Of a DNA stretch of 64,000 bases, positions 13,317 to 25,519 are shown in pieces (the stretch's first letter is position 1; each line of letters begins with the position of its first letter). The DNA is from Zhengitettix transpicula (lineage: Eukaryota > Arthropoda > Insecta > Orthoptera > Tetrigidae): the NCBI GenBank assembly GCA_037074705.1, contig CM073591.1, positions 163,212,032 through 163,276,031 of the forward strand, given 5' to 3'. Position numbers and translations under genes: made by a program. The notes beneath the pieces are model-generated. The model saw only the letters and a list, made by a program, of their open reading frames with translations, did no database searches and was not told the DNA's origin.

Positions 13317-15096
13317 GTAGGTCTTACACTTCCAAGTTGCCGTAACTAAGATTCAGGTTGAAGTCAGCTCCCACCTACCCTTACTATAATTACAGGGCAG
13401 TTGACGACTGCACATCGCATTTCAAGATTTCAAACAAACTATTTTATTTATTAGAAGAAGAAAGATAATATTGTTCAACAGTAATTGTCGAGTTAAACTA
13501 CTGCTCACATACGAATGATATCTTCCTACTTCTATTATTCTTGTCCTTTCCTTACAACATTGCGCTCGACATGCTTGACTTTAAAAGTCTCTCTTTCATA
13601 TTCGTTAGCAAAATAACGTCAAAAGTGTTCACCTTATTTGCTTGCGTCTTGGATGAATTTCCCAAGTTGTTTTGCTTTCGTTGATGGTAATGTGTTTCGT
13701 GTTTCTTATTTTTTTATAATCTAAAATGGTTACTTATTGATTTATAATAATTTCAGATTTTTTTCTTTCGATTCACCATCGGGAAATTGCTAATCAATAT
13801 TTTTTGTTAAACACGACGAAGAAAATGCCTTTCGTTGTGCCTCCTCCCGAGTCTCAATTGTATGTATTCAACGCTTAAAATTGAATTATATTTAATCTCA
13901 TTGTTTTTAATTACTTTCTTCGAAATAGTAATGACTCAAAGTGTGTTGTGCCTTGTTCATCTTTTCTTACCTGTCTCAATGCAATTATATTCCATTTGTT
14001 TTGAAGAAATGGAAACATTTCCTCCTTATCTCCCGTCGAGTATCTTGAGTTTTATAAGTCGTTAAAGCGGAATAGGAACTAATTTAACAACACATAGAGC
14101 CTCTTCCAAAAAAAAAAATCGTACGAAATTTAGTCTTCTCTGAAACCAATAATAACGGCAGTGCAATGGATTAAAAAAGTTATCGAGCGTTCCACGAGTC
14201 TATGTAATAAATATTGGTTTATATTTTATGACAAACTTTAACAATTACTGTTATGTTAAGATCATAGACATTTCAACCATATTCTTATCGATATATGGTC
14301 AAAAATTCAATGTTGCCGTAGTATTTCAGATAAAACTTGGCTGAAAAAATTAGTAGTTAATTACATAATTAAAGCAAATCATTTTGCGTTAAAAAGTTAT
14401 TTAAGTATAAAACATTATTATTTTATGTTTGCGGCTGTATAAATAAGTGTAAAGCTTAAATATAAATATATTCGACTCAACGTTCATATATTAGAACAAA
14501 TATAATCTGGTCAGTACTGGAAACGTGGTATCATGTATAAACGGATTAATTGAAAAAAGTAACAATATTTTTAGTGACTTAGAGAATTGTTAAATATTAC
14601 ATGTCAATTTTACAGGATAAACCGTATACGCGTAATTCTGATTCAAGATATGGTACATATTGCAATTAATTTATTATAGCATCTGCCTTGATTTGTCTAT
14701 GTTTTAAGACTATTTCCGGGATATATTTAAATGTGAAAATTAAGAATCCATATTAAAAAGTGCGTTCATCTATATTGAAATGAATATTCAAACGTTGGGA
14801 GAATTAGCGTTTAAAACAAAGCAGTAATACATGTCTTCCTTCCGACAAGAATTTTGAAGCCTTGTACTTTGGGCTATGTGTGTAATAGATGAGTTCGTCT
14901 TTTAAAAATTTTATTATGATTTTGTTCTCAACATGAGGACGAGGCGCAAAATAGTCCGAAGTGTTGGAATATATATGCATGTTCAGTGGCGAAAAATAAT
15001 GACTTTCGGGAAAAATCTGGTTGTGGTGGTTCCCAATTTTATGAAAGCACAACTCTCATTGTTTAACAAATGCCAAAGCTTGCTTTGTACAAAGTA
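13317..15096. other. Intergenic, nothing recognised
   Basis: AT-rich sequence without a supported gene. The open frames of 76-82 codons at 13.8-15.2 kb lack recognisable domains. Confidence 0.45.
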
Positions 15097-15784
15097 CAAT
15101 AGACTCTCTATTATCAGCACACGGTTTAAACGCTTTGCGGCTCAACCGCGGAAATATTTTAGAATGGTTTGAAGTTGATTGTGCGGATCTAGGGTGTGAA
15201 CTTATGTCTGACAGTAAAAGGACAACGGATTCTAACGAGTGAGGTCGAAAACATGTAACTTATTCCTGAAACAACGATAAGGAATTTATCTGCTCTTCAG
15301 TGAACTGAGGGTTTGCTAAGCAACAAAGTTATTCTCTGCTTTCTGATAAATTGATGTCACGCAGATCGAGACAAACCATAAGGTAGAAAGATGCCATATC
15401 ATTGAAACACAAGCCAATAAAAGACTACGTTTCTTAAACATTCGTACTTTTTGTTGTTCATTTATTAGAGTGTACAGTATAATGGTATTAGATTTAATTA
15501 TTTTCGCGTTACGACATTAGGATATTAGTGTGGTTAAAGGTACAGTGTACTTCTACTATAAATGTTCAACTGAACAGTTACAACTACAATTTTATATTTA
15601 CCGTACTTCAGAAGCTTTATAAAGAAGAACATTGGCCTGCACCACAAAAGCTAAGCTCAAGCAGGGATTTATGGCGTAAAGAAGTAAGGATGTTAACTTA
15701 ATCTCTTTATATGTGTAATTCGGTTTATCCGCTGTTTTTGATTATCCGCATCAATTCTCCCCGGGAATAATCGAGTGTCTACTG
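15097..15784 (+). mobile_element. Internally deleted pogo/Tigger-type DNA transposon
   Basis: The left end CAATAGACTCTCTATTATC and the inverted right end CAGTAGACACTCGATTATT agree at 15 of 19 positions, and both are flanked by TA (15095-15096 and 15785-15786). The CAGTAGA...CGATTAT terminal sequence is typical of pogo/Tigger elements. At about 15148-15240 the plus strand reads NILEWFEVDCADLGCELMSD, resembling the acidic C-terminus of Tigger transposases. At 688 bp most of the roughly 2-kb parent is missing. Confidence 0.65.
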
Positions 15785-17354
15785 TACTGTATAGACCGAT
15801 GTTTCCCAATGTGGGTTCCACGTCCGACATGGGGGAAATCGAAAATGAGTGTACCTTTACCTACCTATCAAAGTTGAGTTTATCTGTTATTTTTCTGATT
15901 GTAATTCACTAAATAATTTAGAACAACCTGATAAGGAACTTTTTTTGGAAGAAGACTTAAGGATAATAATTGCGGAGATAAAAGTTGCAAGTGTAAAGTT
16001 TGTGATTTTCTCTTAAATGTTCAAATAAGTGTTAAACCATTTTCAATTCAAAATTAAGCCAATTAAAATTAACTGCCCCTAAAATAACACCTTTATAAAT
16101 TTTACAATACAGTTCATAGATATATATGAGGCCCTGCATCAACATATACGCGTGGCCTTGCTTCCTAAGTGTCTGTTATTGCTATTTGATCTTGGAGGAT
16201 CCATCGACAGATACGTCTTTAGTTGTTAATCTTTAAGGAGCCGCGGAGAGTTATGTAAGAGGGAGTCATGAAATTTTTGAGGATAGATCCTTTAAAGAAG
16301 TTTCAATCTTGGAGTCACTGCGACAAGATCAGTACTGACTAACATCGGACATTCTGGGTGTTCTACCTAAAATACGAGCTTGGCGTCTTCAAATTTTCAG
16401 AGGCGTTAGCCTCCTTCGTCAGGAGAAAAAAGTTACATTCCAAGCTAGTGGGAAAATTATTCCGGTAATAATATTTCATTGCTTCATTCAGAATAATAAT
16501 AAATGCAAATTTTCCTACCCGAACTCAGCCAAATGATTGAAATACTTTTTACTTAAGGGTTTAAAGTTGGTGGGGTTTCTTAAATAAAAAGATTAATTTA
16601 GTTATTATAATTATTTACTAACAAAATTTAGTCACATAAAAATAAAATTTATACAAGAAATATGAGCATAATTAAGAAAAATCAGACATGGACACTCTCT
16701 GATTCCGTAGGGTGAACTTCAACATGGAAAAATTAATGATATTAAGAAATTGAATTTACTTATTAAAGGTAAAAATGGAGGAACCTGGCGTTACGATACT
16801 GTATTTAATCCGTTCCAAAGACACCGTGCCGTGATGTTATAGCTGGTGCAGACTGGTGGCGGTGGAAACGTCCGATGCTGGTGTTGGGACCCCAAGCATC
16901 TTGGTTCGGTGTCAGCGATGAATCGTGTGAGCACCACAAATTTCCAGGAATCGTCGGATTTCTTAGTTGAGTCTAGTCATCGACCGCTAAAGCTCGTGGC
17001 TGGCTACTACCTGCTGATTTTGCTCTCTCGAAGTCACCAAAACTCCTCCGGCATATGTTTTTAATTTTCTATGCCCGTCACCTCAATATGTTTATGCTTC
17101 TGGAGCTCCTTGGAGTCCCTTGGAACTGTCAGCACTCTTTAGGTCCTTTGTCGACAAGAGGGTCTTCTTTTCACAGAGACGGTCCAGGACCACCAATTGA
17201 GTCCGCCATATGGACAAACAACGGCTCCCGTCCGAAATAACATGCTTTTAAAGAAACGCTCATTACATGATATACACGAAAAACTTTACCTGATCTGAAA
17301 AATAGGACTGTCGAGTTACATACGAGTAGATTCTAGAAAACACTATGAAAATTT
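15785..17354. other. Intergenic with one hammerhead-like motif
   Basis: Contains the hammerhead-like core at 16395-16422 (minus strand) and a more GC-rich patch at 16820-17240 that I cannot assign. The open frames in that patch have no recognised domain. Confidence 0.4.
16395..16422 (-). ncRNA. Hammerhead ribozyme-like core
   Basis: On the minus strand: CTGACGA, then stem GAGGC/GCCTC around a TAAC loop, then GAAAATTT. All core residues (CUGANGA, GAAA) are kept. AAUU after the core could form a two-base-pair or dimeric stem III, with U as the base before cleavage. Stem I pairing (TCTC against GAAG) is weak. It is the same motif family as the copies flanking the Penelope-like element at 26.5-27.6 kb. 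Confidence 0.5.
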
Positions 17355-18531
17355 TCTATATATATCTATATAATAAAAAAGGATGTATATTTTTATGTAT
17401 GTATGTATGTATTTACGTTGTTCTTTATACAAATTTTATCGCGTGGACAGAATTCAACAAAAATTGGTATATATATTCTGCCAAAATCGAGAACCAGTAC
17501 TGTGGGGGTGAGAAACCCGTAGAATAAACGTGGAAATAATTATAATTGAAATAAGTTACGAATTAGTGCTAAATTACTGCGCGAGACGATGACGTCATAA
17601 GTTTTCAAGCTATTGACGCATCATAAAAATATAGTTCTGTATTTCATAATGAAATAAAGCAGAAATATTTTGATTGAATAAAAAGTAAAATTTGATGGAC
17701 GGTGGTGGAAATCTTCAAACATGCTAAAATGTCCGATATTTGCGTTGCATAAATATTTTTCAGCGTTAATTAGATTTATAGTATTTCTACTCATGTGATT
17801 TTTATTAATTTTAACCCATTGTGGCACGAGGGTTGAGCACATTAAGGGGTGGCGGTGGAGGGGGGTTACAAGTAAATAACGCTAAAAATACCTAGATTCG
17901 AGTCAACTCAAAGGTAATGGATGTCTCTGAGTTCATTTATGACAATCTGGGCAACGCGCGGTTGTAGTATTTGGTAGGAAGGGTTGGGCGGAGGGTAGAA
18001 CTTTTAAAATAAGTTAACCAACCGAATTTTGCATCAAATAAATATATTTCGGGAACAATGATATTCATAAAATTTCCCTACACGTTCTCCGTGTTTAATT
18101 TCAACCCATTTCGGGCTTGGGAGGGATGCGCCCTTAAGGGTAAGGGTGGACGGACGTTACAAGAAAATAAAGCGAATACAACCGAGATTAGATTCAATTC
18201 AAAGTATTATGGATGTCAATGAATTTAATTATGACATTAGAATTACCGTTTAACATTCCGAAACGAGGGGTTGTAAATTTTCAAACATGTTAACCGGTTG
18301 ATGATCGTGTGGAAATAATATTCGGCAGGCGTTAATGGAATTTATAGTATTTCTACTGGTGAAGTTTGTGTATAATTTCAACTCCTTTCAGTATGAGAGG
18401 GGAGGACACCTAGGGGTGGGGTTAGAGGATCGAGGAGCGTTACATAAAAATAGCGCAAAAGCAACCGAAATTGGAGTGTATCGGAGGTTATGGATAAATG
18501 ACATCTCGGGCAACGCCGGGCACCCGCTAGT
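17355..18531 (+). mobile_element. Helitron-like non-autonomous element, deletion form
   Basis: Starts near TCTATATAATAAAAAAGG and ends GGGCACCCGCTAGT, with a GC-rich stem region just before CTAGT. These are Helitron-type features: a 5' TC and a 3' hairpin plus CTAGT. It matches 39587-39920 and 41062-41896 almost base for base but lacks the 1.14 kb between them. It contains two or three copies of a G-rich module (17830-17990, 18090-18260, 18370-18500). There is no Rep/helicase. Overlapping open frames are incidental. Confidence 0.65.
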
Positions 18532-19553
18532 ATATATATAATAGAGGCGATTAGAGAATTAATAATTGGGCAATTGCAGTAAATTGTTAACGGCGAGAAT
18601 ATAAACACAACAATGAGTAAAACATGTACAGGCAGCCTTTGTCGGCGGCGAGCGTTTAAGCTACGGGGCTCACAACTGGAGTTGCACAAAGAATTTCATC
18701 GAGTGAGTTGCAGGCAGGTTTTAATTAAGAGCTTTTTGACACAGAATTCGATCAAGTAAAGATCGCAGGCAAAATTTCCAATAGGTAAAGCCGCGGTAGA
18801 ACTTCACCAAGTAAAGACAGTTACAAAAATTTCGTCAAGAAGGAGTGGATAACATTCTGATTGAACCTTAATCAGAACAAGAACTACAATATTTGCTGGA
18901 GAGAGAGAGGGACTTAATGCAGAGGTCCACAGTGTTATACGGAATAATTGTGTCAGGTGAAAGATACAAAAGTTTTGAACGGTGATTTGAAACAAATTAA
19001 ATTCTGTGAAACGATGGCCTGTTATATGTGAATAGTGTATAGTGTATCAAAGAGCCCAAATGAATGCCTGGTACCAGTAAAGAAAACTGTAAGTAGAGAG
19101 AGATACTTTATAAAATTTATTGTAAACGTTAAATAAGGATAAATAGTCAGATTTCGGATTCAAGTTTCATTTGTTGTTCAATTCTAATCAATTTGAATGT
19201 TGTAAATTTTTGTTTGTTAATTTTAAGAGTAGGAAAAGGTTTTTTCTTTGTTTAAAAGGCCCAGTTAACGATCCTGAGACAAGAGTAAATAAGTTTGTAA
19301 AATAGTAAGAACACGAAAGTAAATTAATCACAACAAGTAACTTTGTTATTATTACTTTAAATAAATTAATTGTTTTCTGAGGTTCAAATTCTGTAATTAT
19401 TTAACATCCTTTCAATTAAAATTTAATAAATAAATTAATCCTTCAATTAACCATAATAATTCATTTAATTTTGATTATTACATTTTGGCTTCACCGACGT
19501 GAGGCATAATCATATAATTTCATTTAATTCTTTTAATTATTACAATATATATT

Positions 19554-19590
<37 letters not shown>

Positions 19591-21037
19591 TCTTATTTCC
19601 ACATCAATATGGATTGGCTTCATGGAAAAGTTTATTTCAAACATTAACAGTATACTATACCCGTTCCTGAAACAACCTTCTCATTTGTAGGGCTGTAATC
19701 ACGGATCTGTATTAAAATTGCTCACATTGTTCCTGTTTCAGCCAACCCTCGATTCCGTGTAATCAATACTTGTTTAGGAATTTGAAACTCGCGTAATGAA
19801 ACACCGAGGAACCGTGATGTACTCCCCGTGTATGAACCATTGGCTTGACTAGAGTGTCTTCATATTTCATTAACTTATCCGAAATCATTACCGTATATAA
19901 ACGCGCCTGTCATTCAATAGTTTTATAAAATTTAAACTTGATAATTAAACAATAAAATAGTCAAAAAATAAACTCATAATAGGCGCGGAAAATAAATTGA
20001 ACGCTTTTCTCAAGTGTAGAGGGAAAAAACGTTTGCTTACTCCATTTCAACTGAGAAGTCAGGTTTTTTCATTTTATTTATATTGAACGAGAATCGCCTC
20101 ATTGACCATGTGCCACCCAAAAAATCCGGAATGTGTCATGGAAAATTACAGTCTAGCAGACGTGTATGAAGGCCAACGGCCAAAATGGGCTGTAGCACCA
20201 AAGAAAAACAATGAAATAAATTTTACTTCAACATCTAAAGAAAGCAACGATTTCAGCTACGTAGTGTATTTTCACACCTAATCTTGGTCTTTATTGGGTA
20301 TTTTATTATGTGGCACTCCCTTCCCTACCAGCCGTAGCATGTCTCCTGCAGTCCGATTCCTGGAACGGCTTACCTGCGGTAGGCGGAAGTATTAGGGAAT
20401 ATGACAACCCATTCCATACATAGCTAATTTATTAAAAATGTAAAATTATAAATTTTGCCCCGACTAGCCAGTTATGAAACCTAGGGATTGTTGTGGCAAA
20501 CTAGGCCCGAGAAACGAATTGTATAAAAAGTGCTCTACGCATACATGCGATATTGGTTACCAGACTGGGGTCTCAGCAACACAGCGACGTCCCTCGCAGC
20601 TGGTCATCGATTTGGTGCCTCTGGTGGAGTCTCGCTGATAAATTCTTGAAAAACCAAGAACAACTGCTCACGGCCACCTCTCCAGTCAGAATGCTCCAGG
20701 CATCCACTTCCCCCGACCTGTGAGACCAACTATTACTCTATTGGTCCATTTAATTTGTTATGAACCAACCACAATCTGACGTAGAGAATTTCAACAGCGA
20801 GACCCTCTGCAACTGCTGTTTGCGGACGGGAAAACACCCCGATGGAGGTACAGTTATAATCCCCAGCCGGACTGGCACCAAACGATACTTTGTGCTGATG
20901 TTGTAAAAACCAGCAAACATGGTTGCTCACGCGATTAAACAAACTTACTAAAATATCTGTATAATCAATGAAAAGACGCCTATCCTCAATAACGTGCTAT
21001 AATTATTGACTTATAACTTTAACCAAATGGAGACGTA
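18532..21037. other. Intergenic, unassigned repeats
   Basis: Contains an (AT)n microsatellite at 19556-19588. TGGCTTCACCGACGTGAGGC at about 19487 vaguely recalls a tRNA primer site. GC-richer patches at 18.6-19.0 and 20.3-20.9 kb could be LTR or leader remnants. No gene is supported. Confidence 0.4.
19556..19588 (+). repeat. (AT)n microsatellite
   Basis: A simple dinucleotide run of about 33 bases. Confidence 0.9.
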
Positions 21038-22349
21038 CCACTGTGATCAAAAAGTAAGGTGAAATTGTCATTTAAAACTCCCGGGTATTAGGAAGGCAGG
21101 TAATTTTTTTCTCCTAGGTTAGTAGGACTGTCTATAATATTTGCCAAGCGTCTGTTTGTTAAAAAGGTTTAATTATCTCCGAGTTACACATGTTTTTGTT
21201 AACAACCAAAAGTGAATTTTTCGATTTTTGCAATGGGTGATTTTGTTGAGTAAAGAACTTGCATCAAATTTTGTTTGCGGAACGAATATTTTTGTGCGGA
21301 CACGTTGAAAATGTTGCGGAATGCCTTTGGTGAACAATCTATGGCACAAAAAAACGTTTATAAGTGGTACAATGAGTTCAAAGAGGGCCGAGAACACGTT
21401 GAAGACGAACCGCGCTCTGGACGACCATCAACGTCTACCGACAAGGGCCACGTCCAAAATGTCAAAGATTTGGTGCTTGAAAATCGTCTATGGACAATTA
21501 GAGATCTCGCTGATACTGTTGGAATATCATTTGGCTCAGCCCAAACCATTTTGAAGAATATTTTGTGTCTCAAACGCGTCAAGTCTCGATTGGTGCAAAA
21601 TCGCTCAATTTTTTGGAAAAAAAGCGTCGCGTTGATGTGTGTGAAACTTTGCTGTCTGACTATCAGGACCACTTTAAATGCATCATTACTGGAGACGAGA
21701 CTTGGATTTACGCATACGATCCTGAAACCACAGACCAATCCAGCGAATATCGTGCAAAAGGTGAAGCAAAACCGAAAAGACCACGACAAAGTTGATCGAA
21801 AATCAAGATCATGTTGACAGTTTTCTTTGATTATCGTGGTGTGGTGCACTATGAATTCCTGAAGCCGGGCCAAACTGTCAACAAAGAATATTATTTGAGC
21901 GTTATGCGTCGTTTGCGTGAAGCTATTCGTCTGAAACGACCGGAATTATGGGCGAACAACTTTTGGTTCCTTCATCACGATAATGCACCATGTCATACTG
22001 CATTGGTTCTTCGCGACTTTTTTGCCAAAAACTCGACTCATATCGTTCCGCAATCACCGTATTCGCCTGATTAGGCTCCGTGTGACTTCTGGCTATTTAG
22101 CAAACTCAAAAGGACAATGCGGGGACGCCGTTTTGAGACGATTGAGGAGATAAAAACCGAATCGTAGAAGGTCTTGAAGGTTATACCGGAAGAAGACTAT
22201 TCCGACTGTTTCGAGGACTGGAAAAAGCGTTGGAAAAAGTGCGTTTTATCGGCCGGGGATTACTTTGAAGGGGATGAAATTGATTTGGAAGAATAAATAA
22301 AGAATTTATATTTTATAAATAAATTCACCGTACTTTTTGTTCACAGTGG
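21038..22349 (+). mobile_element. Mariner-family DNA transposon, near full length
   Basis: The terminal inverted repeats start CCACTGTGATCAAAAAGTA (left) and CCACTGTGAACAAAAAGTA (right, inverted). They are about 28 bp with three mismatches and lie between TA dinucleotides (21036-21037 and 22350-22351). The length of 1312 bp is typical of mariner. The single transposase gene is disabled (see 21233-22296), so the copy is non-autonomous. Confidence 0.93.
21233..22296 (+). pseudogene. Mariner transposase (DD34D), disabled
   Basis: The gene begins ATG GGT GAT TTT at 21233 and ends TAA at 22294-22296, about 350 codons, the usual mariner length. The N-terminal helix-turn-helix region (ICKFC-like, then WYNEFKEGREHVEDEPRSGR) is followed by the second HTH (WTIRDLADTVGISFGSAQ). 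The catalytic triad is visible: D in TGDETW, D in HHDNAPCH, and D in APCDFW with 34 positions between the last two. Breaks: a stop at codon 7, a frameshift near 21595-21600, a TGA at about 21793, a TAG just after YSPD, and a TAG after KTES. Every break sits in an otherwise well-conserved context, so decay is moderate. Confidence 0.92.
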
Positions 22350-23656
22350 TATGTATGTAATATATATTCTAAAGTTTTCCGCTTACGTTAACAATGCATG
22401 GGCACAGCATAAAAATTACAAGTGCCAAATTTTACTCAAAACTCAATAAAACTGTATAACTTTTATGATGAACACGATTCGAAGAAAAGTCACTAAATCT
22501 GCTGTAGATAATTCGTTCCAACCGTATATCGATTCATTAAAAATGAGCAATTAATTGGTAATGGTTATTTAATTCTTGGCGTACTTTATTTCGTCACCAA
22601 GTTCATGTGCTCTGAACTAATCTATTGTAACCTGATATGAGTATATCTTATAACAGCGTGTCTTTAAACGCTTTCAACTGAGTACAAACTATTGTTTCGA
22701 CATCTAAACCGCGTACTTTATCATATTCAACAATAGGAAACATTGGCAGGCATTTTATACAGTATCACGAACGTTTCTAAATGAAACTCATCGCACTACA
22801 CAGTATTTTCTTTTAATTCTTCGAAACAAAATGCAGCAAAGTACACCATCTTCCTCGTCACAGAATGCATCTTTGTTGAGGATTATTGTTGAAATCTTAT
22901 CTCTAGCTGACGACTATTGACGTCGACTGTGTCTATCTGCAGAATGCCCAAGGGCTTCCCCTAGTTAGGCGCAATTACTCTATTAGAGAGCGCACTCCAT
23001 GAAGCAACACGTGCAGTCGTGGCCGCCACAGCGTCCGAAATTCTTAGTTACTTTCTTCAACAGCTTCTCGTGACTTTAAGTTATAAGAATACGCAAACTG
23101 TGCCAAAGGTTAATCAATCAAATAATTCCTCAAAACAACCTGATGACTGCTTAAATCTGACTTAAATATCTCGTCCTTTTGACAATCGTGAGTATGACAA
23201 TAGAAAGATATTCCAAAAAATTATAGTCTCTTTTACCGAAATAAAAAATTAGGTTCATCAGGAAGCTAGAGTTAATTGAAACGACTTAAACCTGAAAACT
23301 GGAATATTGTATTCTGTATCATTTAAACCCCACGAAACTTTGCTGTAAGACGAGAAATTTTATAGCAAACATTGGGCACTCGGGTTACAAACTTAATTCC
23401 AGGATGTGATCATAGCCCGGATTGTTCGTAACACGAATCTATTTTTCCCATTGAAAATAAAAGATATAAGGAAACCTCACCCTTAGTAAATGTATTATCT
23501 CATGGCTCGGGATTAAATTTATTAAACTGAAAAATATGTTTTGATTGTTTTTATCTGCGCGCCCAAGCATTAACGGATCGAAGGAGATTCGTAAACTGAG
23601 ATACAAGGACTAAGCTTAAGCTGAAAAAAATATAAAATAAAGTTATCTTTACATTA
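22350..23656. other. Intergenic; may include the 5' LTR of the following retroelement
   Basis: No gene. An LTR should end just before the primer site at 23657. AATAAA near 23636 and ...TTTACA at 23648-23653 fit an LTR end. The LTR start was not located because no second copy was found in the window. Confidence 0.35.
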
Positions 23657-23674
23657 TGGCGCCCAACGTGGGGC
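23657..23674 (+). promoter_or_regulatory. tRNA-Lys primer-binding site of an LTR retrotransposon
   Basis: TGGCGCCCAACGTGGGGC is, as I recall it, the complement of the 3' end of insect tRNA-Lys(CTT), including CCA. It lies three bases after a possible LTR end (ACA) and about 1.1 kb before the gag-like frame. Decayed minus-strand copies occur at 39549 and 41922. Confidence 0.75.
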
Positions 23675-24829
23675 ATGAACATTAAAAATCGTCGTGGTAG
23701 AAAGGAAATATCATCGTAGCACGTGACTGATACGAGAAGATCGTGAACCCAAGGACACGAGACTACATCAAGCAAGTTTTTTTGTTTGTTTTTTAGAGTA
23801 TTGGGGTAGTACATATGGTGGCAACTCCCCTTTAATAGCATAAAAAGGGATTTGAAAGGATAGAGGAAGGTAGCCAAGGGTTAACTAGGGCCACCGGGCT
23901 AAAGTTTAAGGCTCCTACCCGGCTTTCGCCTAAAAGTGATGCAGGACAAACCGTAGACAAACTGCAAAAGGGAGGTCAAGCATTGGATACTTGTCCCACA
24001 CCCATCCTATTGAGGGAGAGGGGTTTTCTGTGGGGACGCAGAATTCCTTTCTCCGTCGCTAGGTCTGTTTAGGAGGCAGCTGGCCGACTATTCCAATGGA
24101 AACAGACAACAATTCTTACCGTATGCCCAAGATCTGTGATCCCGGAACATACACCTCTCAAAACAGGTCGAGGTGCCTCGGCTTGTGGGAACCTTAGAGA
24201 AGAAAAGGCATCCGCAAAGGTAGCCCTCTCCGTCTCTCCAGAAAGGTTATGCCTGCACATCAACTAAGTTGTTTTGGAGCCAGCATCCGGGAAAGCTTTT
24301 TCGACGACTCTGCGAAAAAATGAGGCATTGCCTAGACGTCTAGGACAAAATCTATGGAGATACCTGGACGGGGTAAAGTAGCCGACAGCGATACTGCGTC
24401 AGCATCGAGGATCAAACGAGTCAACCGCAGAAAGAGGTGGTAAGTGCAAGTGAAGAAAGCACAGCATACGTGATAAAATAGATACAAGTTTTGCGAGAAA
24501 TGAATCGGTGAGTGAAAAATTGTCGCCGAATAAATTCGCGGACAAGAAGACACTGACAAAAGTCAGTACAACAACATTAAAATTCTGTGTTATTATTTTG
24601 AGGTTTTACCAGATAAATTTTGTGTGTTAATATTCTTTTAAATTTGTGAAAGTGAAAATACGGTGGATAAAGTAGAGCCTGATGTATTGGGAAATATCAT
24701 GATATATGAATAATAAAATGTTTAAATAAACAAAGTGACCGTTTGAATGAACAATTAGATACACAAAGTGAGGATTTAAATGTAAAGTTAGGCAAGCAAA
24801 GTGATAACTTTAATGATAAAATTAAATAA

Positions 24830-25519
24830 ATGAAATTGGAGTTGAAGTTTAAAAATATACCAAACCAAGCAGAATTATACTGTAAGAAATATGAGGAACT
24901 ATATAACAAATTAAGTGGTAAATGTACTGAGCGACATGTACAAGAAGGATTGATTCTAGATGCTAAAATTCAGCAAGTTGGTGAACAACTCGAGGTAAAC
25001 ATGAAAACAACATACAATAAAGTGTGTGGTAATGTAGAGGAAGTAGTGCAGGTTGTAAATGGTAGAATAAGTAAAGTAGATGATAAAGTAGAGTCATTGT
25101 ATGAAAGAATGTGTAAAGTAGAAATTAAATGTCAAGATATAAATAACTGTATTGGAGACACCAAAAATGCCATAAAGGATAGAATTTGGTTTCCTGATAA
25201 ATCATTGGAAAATGTGTGTGATCAACTGAAAACTAATTCTGGGGTTTATGTAAGCCTAACTCAAAATGTTGGTATAGATGTTAAGTTGCCAAAATTTGTA
25301 AGTGAAGGTAATCAGAATGCCAAAACAATTATTAAAAATCTAGAACAATATTTTGATAGGTGTGATCTATTATGGCAGAAGGAGAGTGAAAATAATAGTA
25401 AACCAGATGGCATGGGTTTGTTGTATGTTGATGTTGAAATTAAAGGATTTGGTATGAAAAGGGAAATTATTGATACTGGAGCAACCACAAATTATATTGG
25501 TGAGAATTTTTTAGAATAA
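24830..25519 (+). pseudogene. Gag-protease remnant of a Ty3/gypsy-type retroelement
   Basis: A 229-codon open frame. The frame is also open upstream from about 24715, with heptad-like KQSDRLNEQLDTQSEDL repeats, and is interrupted only by a TAA at 24827-24829, so the true gag start lies further 5'. Residues 1-130 look coiled-coil. A capsid-like start (VKLPKFVSEG, about residue 150) is followed by KTIIKNLEQYFDRCDLLW. At about residue 197 it turns directly into an aspartic protease segment, LLYVDVEIKGF then IIDTGATTNYIG, with the catalytic DTGA. Most of the capsid and the zinc-knuckle nucleocapsid are missing, so an internal in-frame deletion joined gag to protease. Stop at 25517-25519. The protease frame shows further decayed homology downstream. 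The family call is by motif only. Confidence 0.7.

Noticed and set aside
15795..15830. hAT-like TGTTTCCCAATGTGGGTTCC
   Set aside because: Resembles the ends of some hAT elements, but no partner end or 8-bp duplication was found.
18378..18689. 103-codon minus-strand open frame
   Set aside because: Runs antisense across the Helitron-like module and its end; no domain.
19485..19506. Primer-binding-site-like TGGCTTCACCGACGTGAGGC
   Set aside because: Similarity to the 23657 site needs several changes and a gap; no LTR border or gag follows.
21358..21873. 171-codon minus-strand open frame
   Set aside because: Shadow frame opposite the mariner transposase.
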